A program made the position numbers and the translations under genes. From Merluccius polli (taxonomy: Eukaryota > Chordata > Actinopteri > Gadiformes > Merlucciidae), in assembly GCA_030340625.1 (NCBI GenBank), contig JAOPHQ010002281.1:1-64000 (forward strand): a stretch of 64,000 bases of DNA, in the 5' to 3' direction. Under the pieces are notes generated by a model. That model saw nothing but the letters and a program-made list of their open reading frames with translations, was not told the origin of the DNA and did not search any database. Positions within the stretch are counted from its first letter, which is position 1. Every line of letters starts with the position of its first letter. Positions 35,308 through 48,705 of this stretch are shown piece after piece.

Positions 35308-38300
35308 CAACCCAGTCTCATATAAAAACGTATCCTGGCTACGTTGGTCCAAAGTGCCAAACGTAGAGGGGTTACAATAACGGCCCTTAAATTGTATGAC
35401 TGTTACGTTTTTTCTGCCTATTCTTTTCCTATGGTGTTGCGTCCAAGTCACGTGACTTTCAAGATTCCGGCTGCGAGAACAAAAAACATGGCGGACATTT
35501 CTCTTATTTTTTGTGAGAAAATCTATATTTTGAGTTAGTTTCTGCATACAAATGCGTTTTGATTACATTTCTAGCGAGAAATATATATTTTACTTTCATA
35601 ATATTCACTCAGTGAATGTACATAATCACTCGCTTGCTCGTTGTTGCGAAGATTTTTCAGATCTCGCCAGAATAATGTGAAACTGAAACGTTTTGGTTGC
35701 TATGGACGCTGCTATCGCCTAGCATAGCTGTGGCCCCAGATTCCATAGGACTCCCTTGTGACGTCACTCCGTCTGACGGATCAAACCCATAGACATATAT
35801 ACATGTATATATGACATATATACATGTATATATGACATATATACATGTATATATGTCTATGGATCAAACCCTCGCCCACAACATGTCTGAGGTTGATTTG
35901 CTGATCAACACATTATTCCGTGGCAGCGGGAGAAACTAATGTTGACAAAGTGACGAGTTACGGTCGGATGTTTGTCCGCTGTTTAATTTTGATGGTGTGT
36001 GGGCATCCGTCCTGTGGTTAGTTATTACTCCTGTATCAGAGCTATAGAGTAAACAACTCTATAAACAACTCTATGTTTACTCTATAGCTCTGATTCCTGC
36101 ACCATGTTTCAATGACGTCAGGTTGCTAGGGGCTACAGGCTGACAGACGCCACCTGTCCCATTGGGAGGACCTATCAGCCGGAAGTACTGTCCTTACTGT
36201 ACTATTGTTTATGTTGTAATGTCATAAGTGTTGACAATAAAGTTTGTTAAAAAAACAACAACAACTATTATTGTCCCACACCACAATGTATATCCCACAA
36301 TGTTAACTCCAAACAATTCATTCAAACAAAGCAGCTGTAAACACGTCTAAAAAACACTTGAAATACAATGTAGCCTATATTTATATTTTTACAACATAAA
36401 TCTCCCTATAATATGAATAAAATATGATCAGGTTATACTTTCTCTCTTGAAAACGGGCAAAACGCTAACCCTAACCCTAACCCGGAAAATGAATTTAAAA
36501 AACTACAAACGTTCGGAAAATGCAATACAATGAAGTGTGCGGCGCCATGTTTTTTCCGCCATGTTTTTTGTAGTTCTAACGCCCTTTGCATACGACACAG
36601 GCCTACTTTCTTTCAAAAGCTCATATCTTGGTCAATTAAAAAACAACTGTGTAAAAATGTAACTGCACACAGACATACATTCGCATTACCATATTATGTA
36701 CTATTGGTTCATCCAGGGCAATCCTGTCAGCCCTGGGGAAGGGAAGACAATGGCTATAAATGGTCATATTAAGTAATATGGAAATATTGATATGAAACAT
36801 TAAGTAGTTTAAGGGCTAAATGGGGTCTAAACTGCTCCAAATTGAAAAGCATGACTAAGGATAAGGTCACCATCAATATGTTGAACACATTTTGTCACTA
36901 AATATCCCTTAAAATATGTTTTAGTGATTGTATCCATCTTGGCTCTATATAGGCTGTGAGAAAGTACACATCAGTAAGTGCCTTGGCAGTGAGCAAGATA
37001 AAAATGAAACTTTGTCGTAGGATGACAATGAAGACATCGTTGGAAAGGTCTTGATCTGCAGAGTACAGATCTGCCACTGTGAACATTCTAGGTGGTTCCT
37101 GCTCCTCAGGAATGCCCTTTTAACCTTGAACCTAAGGCTCTTTTAAAGGCTTACAGAAAAGCAACACAATGTGATACAAACATGGGGAAAACATTTTTGG
37201 AAAGCTGTTGACTTCTTCTATCATGTCCTTTGTGGCCTTTGCCAAACCATCAGGGGGCGCTACTGGGTAGGGTCAAAACCAGATTTCACCCAATTAACAA
37301 TAGTAAAAATGAAATCTGACCAAATAAATGTGCTCCCCGGTCCCTAAAACATTTAATACACTTGCGAAGTTCCTTGACACGTTTTCACATAACAGGGAAA
37401 ACGTTAACTAAACATTTTAGAACTACAAAAAACATGGCGGAAAAAACATGGCGCCGCACACTTCATTGTATTGCATTTTCCGAACGTTTGTAGTTTTTTT
37501 AATTCATTTTCCGGGTTAGGGTTAGGGTTAGTGTTTTGCCCGTTTTCAAGAGAGAAAGTATAACCTGATCATATTTTGTTCATATTATAGGGAGATTTAT
37601 GTTGTAAAAATATAAATATAGGCTACATTTTATTTCAAGTGTTTTTTAGACGTGTTTACAGCTGCTTTGTTTGAATGAATTGTTTGGAGTTAACATTGTG
37701 GGACATACATTGTGGTGTGGGACAATAATAGTTGTTGTTGTTTTTTTTAACAAACTTTATTGTCAACACTTATGACATTACAACATAAACAATAGTACAG
37801 TAAGGACAGTACTTCCGGCTGATAGGTCCTCCCAATGGGACAGGTGGCGTCTGTCAGCCGTAGCCCCTAGCAACCTGACGTCATTGAAACATGGTGCAGA
37901 AATCAGAGCTATAGAGTGAACATAGAGTTGTTTATAGAGTTGTTTACTCTATAGCTCTGATACAGGAGTAATAACTAACCACAGGACGGATGCCCACACA
38001 CCATCAAAATTAAACAGCGGACAAACATCCGACCGTAACTCGTCACTGTCAACATTAGTTTCTCCCGCTGCCACGGAATAATGTGTTGATCAGCAAATCA
38101 ACCTCAGACATGTAGTGGGCGAGGGTTTGATCCATAGACATATATACATGTATATATGTCATATACATGTATATATGTCTATGGATTGATCCGTCAGACG
38201 GAGTGACGTCACAAGGGAGTCCTATGTGGAATCTGGGGCCACAGCTATGCTAGGCGATAGCAGCGTCCATAGCAACCAAAACGTTTCAGTTTCACATTAT

Positions 38301-38664
38301 TCTGGCGAGATCTGAAAAATCTTCGCAACAACGAGCAAGCGAGTGATTATGTACATTCACTGAGTGAATATTATGAAAGTAAAATATATATTTCTCGCTA
38401 GAAATGTAATCAAAACGCATTTGTATGCAGAAACTAACTCAAAATATAGATTTTCTCACTAAAAATAAGAGAAATGTCCGCCATGTTTTTTGTTCTCGCA
38501 GCCGGAATCTTGAAAGTCACGTGACTTGGACGCAACACCATAGGAAAAGAATAGGCAGAAAAAACGTAACAGTCATACAATTTAAGGGCCGTTATTGTAA
38601 CCCCTCTACGTTTGGCACTTTGGACCAACGTAGCCAGGATACGTTTTTATATGAGACTGGGTTG
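35308..38664. mobile_element. Fold-back DNA element 2 (long terminal inverted repeats, non-autonomous)
   Basis: Left arm 35308-36579 (1.27 kb) pairs with right arm 37417-38664 (1.25 kb) around an 837-bp loop. Ends are CAACCCAGTC and GACTGGGTTG, as in element 1. A perfect 7-bp duplication CCAAAAC flanks it (35301-35307, 38665-38671). The outer about 685 bp of each arm is unrelated to that of element 1 and contains a self-complementary ATATACATGTATAT minisatellite (about 35788-35866 and 38131-38184). The core, starting at GGTGTGTGGGCATCCGTCCT, and the loop match element 1 closely. It lies next to a (CA)n tract. No transposase frame is seen. Confidence 0.88.
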
Positions 38665-40165
38665 CCAAAACACACACACACACGTACAGTGTGTGTACAG
38701 TGTGGCCTTGTTCCTGCGTTGGGATTTGTGGGATCAAGATGCATGTCAACAGCTGCATTCATCTCCCTGCCCCACTAGTTGTTAGCAGTGTGTGGGAAAC
38801 ACAGTCTGCTGCAAGGCTTTTTCATTGGATCAAAGTTTCTCAAGCCACGCCTCCCGCCTCTCTTTCCGTGGCCCTCGGCGACCAAGGTGAATGCGCTGCT
38901 TGTTGGCCGACGCCTATTCTACTGTTTCCTCTTGTTCCGTTTGATGGTGATAAACGATGTGTTGTAATGTTGTGATGTCACAGTAGTGAGCGCCACTACT
39001 GCCAGTACCGGACGGACACCAACCAGGCCGCATGGATAAAAGCTATGTCAAAAGACAACAGACCCTTACCTGACCCCCCTCTACTTTCCGCTGATACAGC
39101 ACTTGTTTACCTCTCCTACACCTGGTTACCGGCGGTCACACATTAAGCCTACGAAAAAAGAAAGAAAGGAAGAAAAAAAATCGCAAATCGCTAAACTTTC
39201 CCCTAATCCGCAAGGACGGGTTCAATGATCAACCCGCAGACTTTAACCTTGCACTCCCTCAGCCAGAACAAACGGTGTGTAGTGCGTGCGCACGCGCTGG
39301 AAGTATGCGTCGCCTGCGCCTAGCCAAGCAACAGGAAAAAAAACAAACAATCAATTCCCTCATCCTCGACTGCATTCGAGCACACAGGGACATTAGCCTA
39401 GCGGAGCCGTGCCCGGGCATGTTACCTGCGAGAGTGCACAGAGAGCTCCCTGATCTGGGTGTGCTGCACGTGCACTCCCCCCACCCCCCGAAACCCTCCC
39501 CCCCCCCGCCCACCCACCCTTCTTTGTCTTTACTTTCGTCCCCACGACGTTGACGTTTTTTTTTTCAGAAAACGGCGGTTTGAAGGCTCAACACATGAAT
39601 CCCAGTCGCACTACTAATTCCTGATAAGGAATAGACAGGACTATTCTGGCCAGGGGTTCAGACCAGCATGTCAGACCTTGTGTTGTATTGATCCGAGGAA
39701 TGAACAATGGAGAGAAGGCGGGGGGCGACGTTGAGTTAAAGTTAACACAAATATTAGCACGGCTTAAAACTCGAACATTAACCATTTACCCTCTGCCGTC
39801 TCTACTTCTACCTCTTTTTGGACACCCAAAGGTTACCCAGAGCAGGATGAGATATCCTGTAGGAAAAAATGAACGTCATAAATGTAAAAAAAAAACTAAA
39901 TGAGAGGTCCATCTGTTATTTATTGATCCTTCTACGATTTTCTACAAATCCATTAAACCTAATTTACAGTTGCCGTGTGTGAACTGTGCCTGGACTGCGT
40001 GATTTGTCAAATCACTGTATGAACCACGCGGTCCGAGGGCTGCGATGACGCCATTTTTGGTTTGCGCCAGCTGGCACAGTTCGCGCACGGCAACTATAAA
40101 CGAGGCCTTTTCGTCAATCATTTGAATTGTTTGACTTGAAGCCAATTTCTTTCTTGTCTCCTCAG

Positions 40166-40312
40166 GTTCCTGATGTGTGATGGTGGTCGTGGTCGGCCAT
40201 GACGGAGGTTGCTGCCTGTGTCTCGTGTTCCGTTGGTTAAAAAAAACAAAACAACTATAACCCCTAGGAGGACTCCCCCCCGACCCCGCCCCACGCCGAG
40301 CCGGGACCGCCG
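40166..40312 (+). other. Candidate alternative exon (weak)
   Basis: A good acceptor (TTGTCTCCTCAG) and a good donor (CCG then GTGAGT) bound 147 nt. Joined to exon 6 it would give VPDV then stop; joined to exon 7 it would be a 3' UTR exon. The interior is not obviously coding or conserved. It could equally be chance. Confidence 0.25.
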
Positions 40313-40835
40313 GTGAGTCTGATTCAAACGCAGACTACCGAGTACCGACCACCTAGCCTAGCCTATGCCTGGCATGCCTGATGGTTCTGGAGTTTGATCA
40401 GGAAATATAGATTAATTAAATAATATAGATTCATGAAATCATTTAAACCTGTAAAACCAGCTGTGGACTAAAATATGGCAGTGCCATAGACATCTGCTGC
40501 AAGTAGCTCGAGGCACAGTTGCATTGACTCGGTGTTCTCAGTTTTCATGCGTATTTTAGTTTTTTTTTCTCCCCAAGCAGTGCACAGGCAGATTTTGAAT
40601 TATTTTGAATATCTCAACATTATGCCTATTAAGCAAGGGAAATAAATAGAGCGAGAAAATATATGTTTTATTTAAGCGTGAGCACGTGTGTGTATCCAGC
40701 GATTGTTTGTGCGTGTACAGACCAATGGGCTTCTTCCAGTGTCAAAACGATCCCTTGTGATTTCATTAGTCTACATGTGTATCTGGTTTAGTTGGTTGTG
40801 ACCATGGCAACCCCTCTCTCTCTCTCCTCCTCCCT

Positions 40836-40876
<41 letters not shown>

Positions 40877-40904
40877 CCTTCCCGGTGTCTCTCTCTCCTG
40901 GCAG

Positions 40905-42174
40905 GCAGCAGCAGAGTCTCTTGGGCCTCAGGACATTCTAGACCCTGCCTCCATCACACATCGATCCCCTCCCTGTGACGCCCACCCCTCTTTTTTTTGT
41001 ACTGTTACATACTCGAGAAGCACTGGTGGCACCTTGGCTACACAAACCATAATGCCTTCTTTTAGGTACCCACATGAAAGGTACTAGATTACACCTACCT
41101 GCTAGTTAGCTTACTATTGGCCCAGATGGACTTGGATTTAGCACTTGGTTTACCAAGTGCTAAGGCTTTTGCCCAAAACAGATTTTCACATTTATGCAGT
41201 CTTTTTTTTGTTTTTTTGTTGAAGGCCTTTATGTGTGTCGGTGTGACCAAAGTGCTTCCAGACGTTGTTGTACTATAATGATATTGATCAATACTATTCT
41301 GTATATCATTCATATTAATGTTATGATGATTATGAAATACATGTTGAAGCATGACTTTGCAAAGAAAAAAAGACAAAAAACAACAATGCTGTACATTTTT
41401 AGATATTTTAAAGAAGTACAAAAAAGGTATTTTTGTAATCAAGCAAATATTTGAAATTGTTGATTGATTAATGTTGTGCTGAAGTGTGTGAGGAACCCGT
41501 TTGTAAACCTCAAACTTTCTGACTATTTTGTTTTGGTTGTTTTTCTCTGTGTTGGTGCCATTATAGAAAAAAATTGACAGTTGCAATACCAAAGCAGTTT
41601 TGTCTTTATTTTTATTTTTACATCGTTTAATCAGACTGTACATTTAGGTTCCCCCCCACCTCTCCCTTTTTCACCGCAAGCTGTCTTTTCAACCGATGAA
41701 ACCAAATCAACCGGAACATCTTCTTCCACACGATGAACTTATCTAACAGTGATTTTCTGCTTCGGTTTTTATGATGAAAACCATTCCCCCCATCTGAAAT
41801 AGCAGACAAACGCCCCCCAAAAACACACCATTCTGTCAGCAAACCAACATTCAGTATCTATCTTTTACAAAAAAAAATAAAAGCTCAAAAAAGGTACAGG
41901 CACTCACATCAAGGCCCTGTAAACCAGGAAGTAAGCAGTAGGTAAAATTACCCCAGAGAGCGCCTTATGGAAGGAAAATGAAGACCTGCTATAATTAGGA
42001 AGTACTCCTTCATTCTGCAGCGAAGAGGACAGCGGGCACAGCACAGAGAAACAAAAGACCAAAGGCAATTTCTTCTTGTTCTTCTTCTTACACTGGAGAG
42101 CTATGTAGGCTATTGGAATTATTCCATTTCTTGACTGCTTTTGTCCTCCTAGTTTGAATTCTTATGAAGTGTGG

Positions 42175-42222
<48 letters not shown>

Positions 42223-43212
42223 GCGTGTCTTTTGGTGTCACACCAAAAGAGAGTCATCGCAAAAACATCTTTATATCAGATTTGTTTTGCCTTTGTCTTT
42301 ATCTATTTTTAGGGACCCAATGTGATTCAACCTGTTCTTGTAAAATATGAACTTAGGTACTGTAGTAAGGATCGAAGTGTGAAAATCTATATTGTTTTTA
42401 ATCTTCCATTTTTTGGCCTGCAATAAGATTCATATTTGCATATTTATTTGACATTTTTAGGTTTAAATTTCTGCATTTATTAATATGTACAGTATATGGA
42501 CTCCTGTGATTTTACCATCTGATAGAAAGTATCTGTCATTTTCTACAGTGACATACAACTACTACGGTGAATACTGTACAATCCATAATCCAACTTGTCA
42601 AAGCATTGTGTAAAATAACTGAATGGTTGTACTCAGTGTTTGTAGTTATATATGATTATATATGAGTGTGAACATGATCATATCAACCTATAGGGGTTTT
42701 GGACATTTTTGCTTTTTGATCCCAATGCAAATTTGCTTTAAATTAGCTTCAGGCACCAATTCAAGACTATTTGAAAAATACATGTGTGTGTGTATGTGTG
42801 TGTGAGTGTGCGTGTGCGTACGTGCGTCTGTGTGCTGGATGGATATCACATTTAAAAATACAAACATGATGTCCAACATATAATTCAATTAAGTATTAAC
42901 GTAAGTTTGATTGTATATTCTGTTTTGACGACTCCTTTTTTGTGTGCATTTTTATTCAAAGAATTGAAATATATTTGATATTTACACAAACACTGTTTTT
43001 CCTAGATAAATTCACTGTGAAATCCAGCGGGGAAAACATGCCCTTTGAGAGATGTCGAAGATGTCTTAGTCTTCGCCAAAAGACAAGACATGATGAACAG
43101 CTCAGAACGCAACATGGCGCGTTTTCCTTCAATATACGGAAAAATGATACTCCTGGTTATCCAGTTTTTTTATTTTTTATTTGCCGTTAGTGTGTTCTGT
43201 GCATGTTCACCG

Positions 43213-43246
<34 letters not shown>

Positions 43247-43450
43247 CTGTTTTTTCTTTTTCGGATGCATACAGTACTGTTGATATTTATATATTGTAGC
43301 TGCTGTATGGAGATAGTATTTCAGAGGGTTGTTTTGTTTAAAACCAAAAAAAATGATCAAAATGAGAGGTTTTTATGAAAATAGATGAAAAAAATGGAAA
43401 ATTGATACATTTCAGGTTTTTAGCCATTAAAGATTGACGTCAAACCTGTT
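40905..43450 (+). other. rbpms: Probable rbpms 3' UTR exon
   Basis: A long CT-rich pyrimidine tract and CTGGCAG precede 40905. About 2.5 kb of A/T-rich sequence without long frames follows, ending at ATTAAA (43426-43431), a common variant poly(A) signal. An earlier AATAAA-like site lies near 41,877 and a stem-loop (11-bp arms) at 42228-42250. Exon 7 ends one base after the stop with a donor, so such an exon is expected on this strand. Read in frame 0 from 40905, the first 60 codons are open to a TAG at 41085-41087. Exact 3' end and splice use are inferred. Confidence 0.6.
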
Positions 43451-43554
43451 GTCCTGATCAGTTTTGTCTCCCCTCACCCTCCTTCTGCAACAATTTCATT
43501 TTAGTGGTGCTTTGTAAAGATGTTTCTAATTGAACCCCGATCCCTGAGGTTAGG

Positions 43555-43718
43555 GGGCAGGATAATGTAGTCGGTAAGGTGTTCAATTCCCAGCCAAAAG
43601 GTGCTAGTATACCTTTAGGCGTCCTAGAGCAAGATGTCTAACCCTAACCCTACCTGCTCCTTCATGACATCTCCAACTCACTGTAAGTCACTTTGGATAA
43701 AAGCGTCTGCTAAATAAC
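43555..43718 (+). repeat. tRNA-derived SINE with LINE-2-type 3' tail
   Basis: A tRNA-like head (GTAGTCGGTAAGG, then GTTCAATTCCCA as a B-box-like motif at about 43581-43592) is followed by the conserved tail CACTTTGGATAAAAGCGTCT, then GCTAAATAAC. This tail is shared by several fish SINE families moved by LINE-2 enzymes. Confidence 0.75.
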
Positions 43719-44099
43719 ACAATAGTTGTGGAATCCAGCAGCATCAAGAACCCAAGAGAAGATGGAAGGTTGAATTTGCACTCCACTAAAAGAGCTTCTC
43801 GGGAAAAACCTTGATAGATTTGCTTAAGTATTGCAATTTGTTAATGCCTGAATCGCTTTTCTTAATTATTTTTTTTACAGTATTTTTATTGTTTTCACAT
43901 TAAATACAAACAAGAAGTAGGCTACACTACGTCAACAGTAGCATCCTCCCCTTAAACCCTCCCAGTATAGCAATGATGCTGCTTAAATAGGTCGGAAAGA
44001 CTGACTGACATGTGATGTGCACTGTCTTTGGAAATATGCCTCATAGTATACGGTCTCTTTAGAGGTGTATGATTCAACTTTTTCCCATGGTCTAGTGTT

Positions 44100-44249
44100 A
44101 AAAGTAAACCAAAAATCACAATAAACCATAATATCGAATCGCAATACTTTTAGAATCGCAATACTTAAAAATCGCAATAAATATCGAATTGGCACCCAAG
44201 AATCGTGATTGTACCAAATCGGGAGATCAGCATATCGTCCCAGCCCTAG
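44100..44249 (-). mobile_element. hAT-like MITE remnant
   Basis: The minus strand begins CTAGGGCTGGGACGATATGC and continues with repeated TCGATATT/GCGATT strings, a pattern I know from abundant fish non-autonomous elements. The other end is not clear. Confidence 0.4.
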
Positions 44250-45029
44250 TACGCAGCATAGCCGCATAGACGACTCTCTGTTCTTTCCTGTGCCCTTCCA
44301 ACCCATTTGAATCACATTTCCTCCAGGAACCCAGGGGCGGGGTGGGGGTGGGGGTGGGGGGGGGCATGCACTGTCGTGTTGGGCTACCAGGGGAGCTGCA
44401 GGATCAAGAATAGCCCGTCCAGCCCAGGAGGGGGTTAGCAAAAGCTGCTCAAGGGGGACCGAGGAGACCAATGTAGAGAATTTAGTCTCATCCTCCACAC
44501 TGGCTCTCACTCACCGTGGGAGAGGGGATAGCAATCGGTTCCATCACACTCCCGCACACATGCATGCGCATGTGCGCACACACTCACATACTTGCGCACA
44601 TACAAGTACTCCGACTCACACACACCTATGTTGAGGTGAAAGTGTGGGTGGGGAGTATGTGTCCACGTGTGTATGGGGGATAGTGGGGGAGACGTGTGTA
44701 TAGGTCCACACGTCCATCTTCAACATTTTGCTGCCCACGGCTGGCGCCAACACTCGCGTGTGTATGGACAGCACAACACGCGTTTTAATGGCGTGAGTCC
44801 CCCCTCGACGAGCCCATTAAAGAGGTGTCGCTGTCCCGTCTCGCATGCGCTCCCTCGCCCCCCCCCCCCCCCCCACACACGGTTCAGGATGCAACCGGCG
44901 GCCTCTGTCTGTTCCTCAGTGAGGTGTCCCAGGTGAGACACCAAAAGGCTGATGTATTGTTTTTAATCTCAGCCTTTAGTTTAGTTTATCTGTTGCTTGT
45001 CTGGTCTTTCCGCTTTTTCAACAAATCTC

Positions 45030-45092
<63 letters not shown>

Positions 45093-45235
45093 AACACTAC
45101 GCATACTTACGGGTAACATAGATTTGAGATAACGACCATTAATATTTGTTTATAAAAGTGGCCAAGTGATTACACACCCAGTTAACTCCACCATAGACCT
45201 ATTGCCCATTATACGTTTAATGAAACATTTGAGCA

Positions 45236-45243
45236 TTGTGTGT

Positions 45244-45289
<46 letters not shown>

Positions 45290-45326
45290 ACCCCAGAAGC
45301 GTTCCTGACCAAATTGGGAACCACTG
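45236..45326 (-). mobile_element. hAT-like terminus beside a (GT)n tract
   Basis: The minus strand starts CAGTGGTTCCCAATTTGGTC, a typical hAT-type end, and runs into the GT tract. A second end of the same type, CAGTGGTTCCCAACGACTGG on the + strand, begins near 46,964. Confidence 0.4.
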
Positions 45327-47561
45327 ACGTAAGCAAAAGAAGATAGTATCTCGGATCTCCAATATCCTGCTAGTTTTGCTCTCACGGTTTCATGAGACAA
45401 ATAAGGATTTTATTACTTCTAACATATTACGGGGAGGTTTATGACATTCCCCATCATTATCCGTCTTTATAATAATCACACAAACTACCAAATGCATCGT
45501 ATCGTTGAGACTATTTTATTTTCTACTCCACAGGATTTTAAAGTCTGCAAACAGTTAAAAATAATGGTTCAGGGTGAAAGGACGTGGTTTCATAGTCATT
45601 TGTTGTTTAATGGCCCCGTGTGTGTTAAGTATAACTCTGCCTTGCCCTTGTCCAAACACTGAAAAGCTGGAAAAGGGTTTGTGTTGTTGGAAGATGAGCT
45701 ACGCAGCCCCTGTCTCCGGGCCGTGGCCCTACGTTGACCACCTCTTGGTGAGTCACCAAATTGTATCCAATTTCCATGGAGGGGGGGGGGGGGGGGGGGG
45801 GTTGCCCTGGAGGCGACATCCTGTCACTTTCACCTCCATCGGCAGGTTTCACTGCACCTGTGGTTGGCCCCTGGCATGGCAACGTATCTTAGCAACTGAC
45901 ACACTGACGACATACCTCGCTGATTTCATACCCCAGTAATAAGCCATGAGCGTATACATGCCCAAAGGCTTTTCCAACCCAAAAAATAAAAAGTGCATGT
46001 GTGTGTGTGTGTGTTATAAGTGGAGGTTCACGGTTGATGGTTGGCCTTTTTAAAAGACAATACATAGGCCTAGAGATACATAATCACGAGTACCGTTTGA
46101 CCGTACTTTGTCATCTGAATGTCTTTTCATCATCTCAATTAATTTTCTTCTTCGTCGTATCCGTCTACACACTGACGGGGAAAGCATTGGTAAATGTTAA
46201 CATTTATCTTAAAATATCCACAAACTCAAGGCCAAGTGCGTATGTAGGCTATGCTACACACATGATGACCCACTTGCCCTCGTAGTGGGTTACTGGCCAC
46301 ATCTAACGTGGGCTACAACCTCCTTAATCATATGTGGTTTATAATGCCATGAAGAGGTACTGTACTCTATTGGGGGTCTAGGGCTGCGATCGATTCTCTC
46401 TGTGTCTGTCTGTTTGGTCGTCGGCTCCATTAAGATAATAGGGTTTGTGGTTTGTCTACTCTGCACTTTGGAAAAGAAGGACGACTAGCACTTTTGTTTG
46501 GGATTTTATTTTGCCTCCTTGTTTAGCCCAGGCAACATTGGTTGGTTCACTATGCTTTACTGCCTGTGTGGTACCACTGTACCGTACCGATTAAGTGGCT
46601 ACAGGTTGACCCCTAGAGGCTAAATGGTTTCAGTGCAGATTATCATTCTTATTTGGTATGAGAGTTAGGGAAAGCAAGTTAAAAAAACATTGTGACGACA
46701 ATTGCAAATGAATGCATTGCTTTGTCTACCTCTTTCCAATAGTCATGTGGTGTGAGAGCATTTGAATTCGTCCCTCTGTCTCCCCAGGCGAGTTGAGGTC
46801 AGTGCTCTGGGGCTTAACCATGATTTCACAAGACAGTGAAGTCACACTATGATAACAATAAAACTAAAGCTCAATGTCAAATCTAAATCTAATATTGTAA
46901 TTATAACATATCCCTGCCGCTTTTGTCTCTGCAAGTGTTGTGTAGTCGCCACTATGGACTACATCAGTGGTTCCCAACGACTGGGCCGGTTAAATGTGTG
47001 GTCTTATAAGGTTATCTTCAGGCTTGTGCATATTAGGTGAGTGCTGCAAGGCAGCGCCCCACAGCTGTTCTTCTTAGGCTTTATTACTATTATTTCTTTA
47101 TCATTATCTACAAACCTTGGGACCTATATCTGCTCCCACCATGTTTCACACGGAGCCTCCATTCAAACTTTAAAATGTTCATCTTGGTTTGGAATCGAGG
47201 ACAGAGGGCAGAGCAACTCGGCTCAGTAAAACATTGTTTGACATGTTGCCTAATAAACTGCAGTATTTCACCTAGAAACACAAGGGGAAGCTTAAACTGT
47301 TATGGTGGTTCTAGTTTCACTGGCGTTAAAATAATGAATCGACTGAAATGATGCTTGTTGAGCATTGGGCATTAATGTGTGACACTCCCCTGTTTATTTT
47401 TCTCCAATGGAGACGCTCCCCTTTCTTAAATTTTCTTTTTTGACCGAAAAAATATTTCAACTACAAAACAAGGGACATGAACAGCCAAGCAGTAGGCAGT
47501 AAGTACGGTTCCCAACAGCGGAGGTCCCCGGAAGTGTTCGTCTGTTTCTGGGAGACGCACA

Positions 47562-47748
47562 CAATGGCTGTGTTCGGAATCGCATATTAACGTACTGCCT
47601 ACTACATACTCAATGAGTATGTACTGCACACTGCATACTAAATGAACGATTATGTATGCCATTACCAGCAGACCGTTCACACAAAAGTATACAGCCAAGT
47701 ATCCCAGAATGCACAAACTTTAATATGCAATTCTGAACACAGCTATTG
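47562..47748. mobile_element. 187-bp MITE with 29-bp terminal inverted repeats
   Basis: Ends 47562-47590 and 47720-47748 are inverted repeats with three mismatches in 29 (CAATGGCTGTGTTCGGAATC at the left end). No coding capacity. A partial second copy of its interior (TACATACTCAATG... AGCAGAC) follows at about 47755-47815 and is cut off where the retroelement ORF begins. Confidence 0.75.
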
Positions 47749-47837
47749 AGATAGGCTATGCTACATACTCAATGTACTGCATACCAAATGAACAATTGAG
47801 TATGCCAGCAGACTGGTTCGGGAAGGCTGCCGGAACG

Positions 47838-48563
47838 ATGGCGGAGAGGCATGGGCCAGATCCGGTGCAAGTGCCGGGAGGACTGAGGAATGATCCAGGA
47901 GGGACAGGAAATTACGAAGGAATTGAGTCAAGTGAGGCAGAGTATGAGGAGCTTGAGGAGCTTGAGGAAGAGAATGATGAACTAAGTAATACAGAGAAGG
48001 TTATCATTCGATTCCAAACTCCGGGTGCATTGAATCCTTTAAAAGTTAGCGATGCTGTGTATCAACTAGTAGGTGAGGTTGTTTGTAGGGATAGAGATCA
48101 ACAGATTGGTCTAATGAGGTGCAAAACACTGATGGGAAAGAATATTAAAACGCAGGTATGGGAAGAAAAAGGGAGAGTTATGGGTGTTATATCTGGGGTA
48201 TCAACTGATCTGACTGAAGAAGAAATTAAAACCAATGTAAGAGGAGCTCAAGTAAACAAAGTTAAGCGTCTGACATATACCAGAGATGGAGTTAAGGGGC
48301 CTAGTTTGTCAGTAATGATATCATTGGATGAGGATAAATTACCAGAGAGAGTAAAGGTTGGATATGTAAGTTACGCAGTGAGACCATACATTCCTCCCCC
48401 GACAAGGTGTTTTAAATGCCAAAGGTTTGGTCACATAGCTGTAGCTTGTAGGGCTAAGAATCGTTGTGCTAAGTGTGGGGGAGATCATGAATACGGTAAT
48501 TGTGGGACTAAAATTAAGTGTTGTAACTGTGGGGGTGAACACAGTGCAGAATGTAAAAGTTAA
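47838..48563 (+). pseudogene. Non-LTR retrotransposon ORF1 (Gag-like, zinc knuckles), 3'-truncated
   Basis: The frame opens at 47772, but ATG at 47838 (MAERHGPDPVQVPGG) is the more likely start. An acidic stretch (EEYEELEELEEENDE-like) is followed by an RNA-binding-type middle domain. At the C-terminus lie three zinc knuckles: CFKCQRFGHIAVAC, CAKCGGDHEYGNC and CCNCGGEHSAEC. RPYIPPPTRCFKCQRFGH is characteristic of ORF1 in the I/Nimb-type LINE group. The frame stops at 48561-48563, and a shifted frame just after it (KGNITYAEAIRKV, about 48,567-48,605) looks like the continuation, so a frameshift is likely. Sequence homology ends near 48,705 and no ORF2 (endonuclease and reverse transcriptase) follows. 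It is a dead, truncated copy. Confidence 0.75.
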
Positions 48564-48705
48564 AGGAAACATTACCTATGCAGAAGCAATAAGAAAGGTA
48601 GACTATAATAGGCCTACAAGCTCCAACCCAAAGCTCCAAGCTCCAACCCAAAGAGTGGTGCAAAAGTGCTGCAAGGTTTCAGAAAAAAACTTTGGTGGTA
48701 GATAA

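Larger units (their letters stand above)
43720..47560. other. Intergenic region downstream of rbpms
   Basis: No gene recognised. It holds diverged hAT-like ends, a (TA)n tract at 45033-45088, a (GT)n tract at 45236-45288, and poly(C)/poly(G) at 44858-44874 and 45781-45801. Frames here are short and lack any known domain. Confidence 0.6.

Noticed and set aside
39275..39553. 92-codon frame (ARAGSMRRLRLAKQQEKKQT)
   Set aside because: Looks coding-like in composition but matches nothing I know, has no splice context in frame with rbpms, and ends in proline-rich low complexity.
43983..44510. 175-codon minus-strand frame
   Set aside because: It spans a hAT-like MITE remnant and a G-rich simple stretch, and no domain is recognisable.
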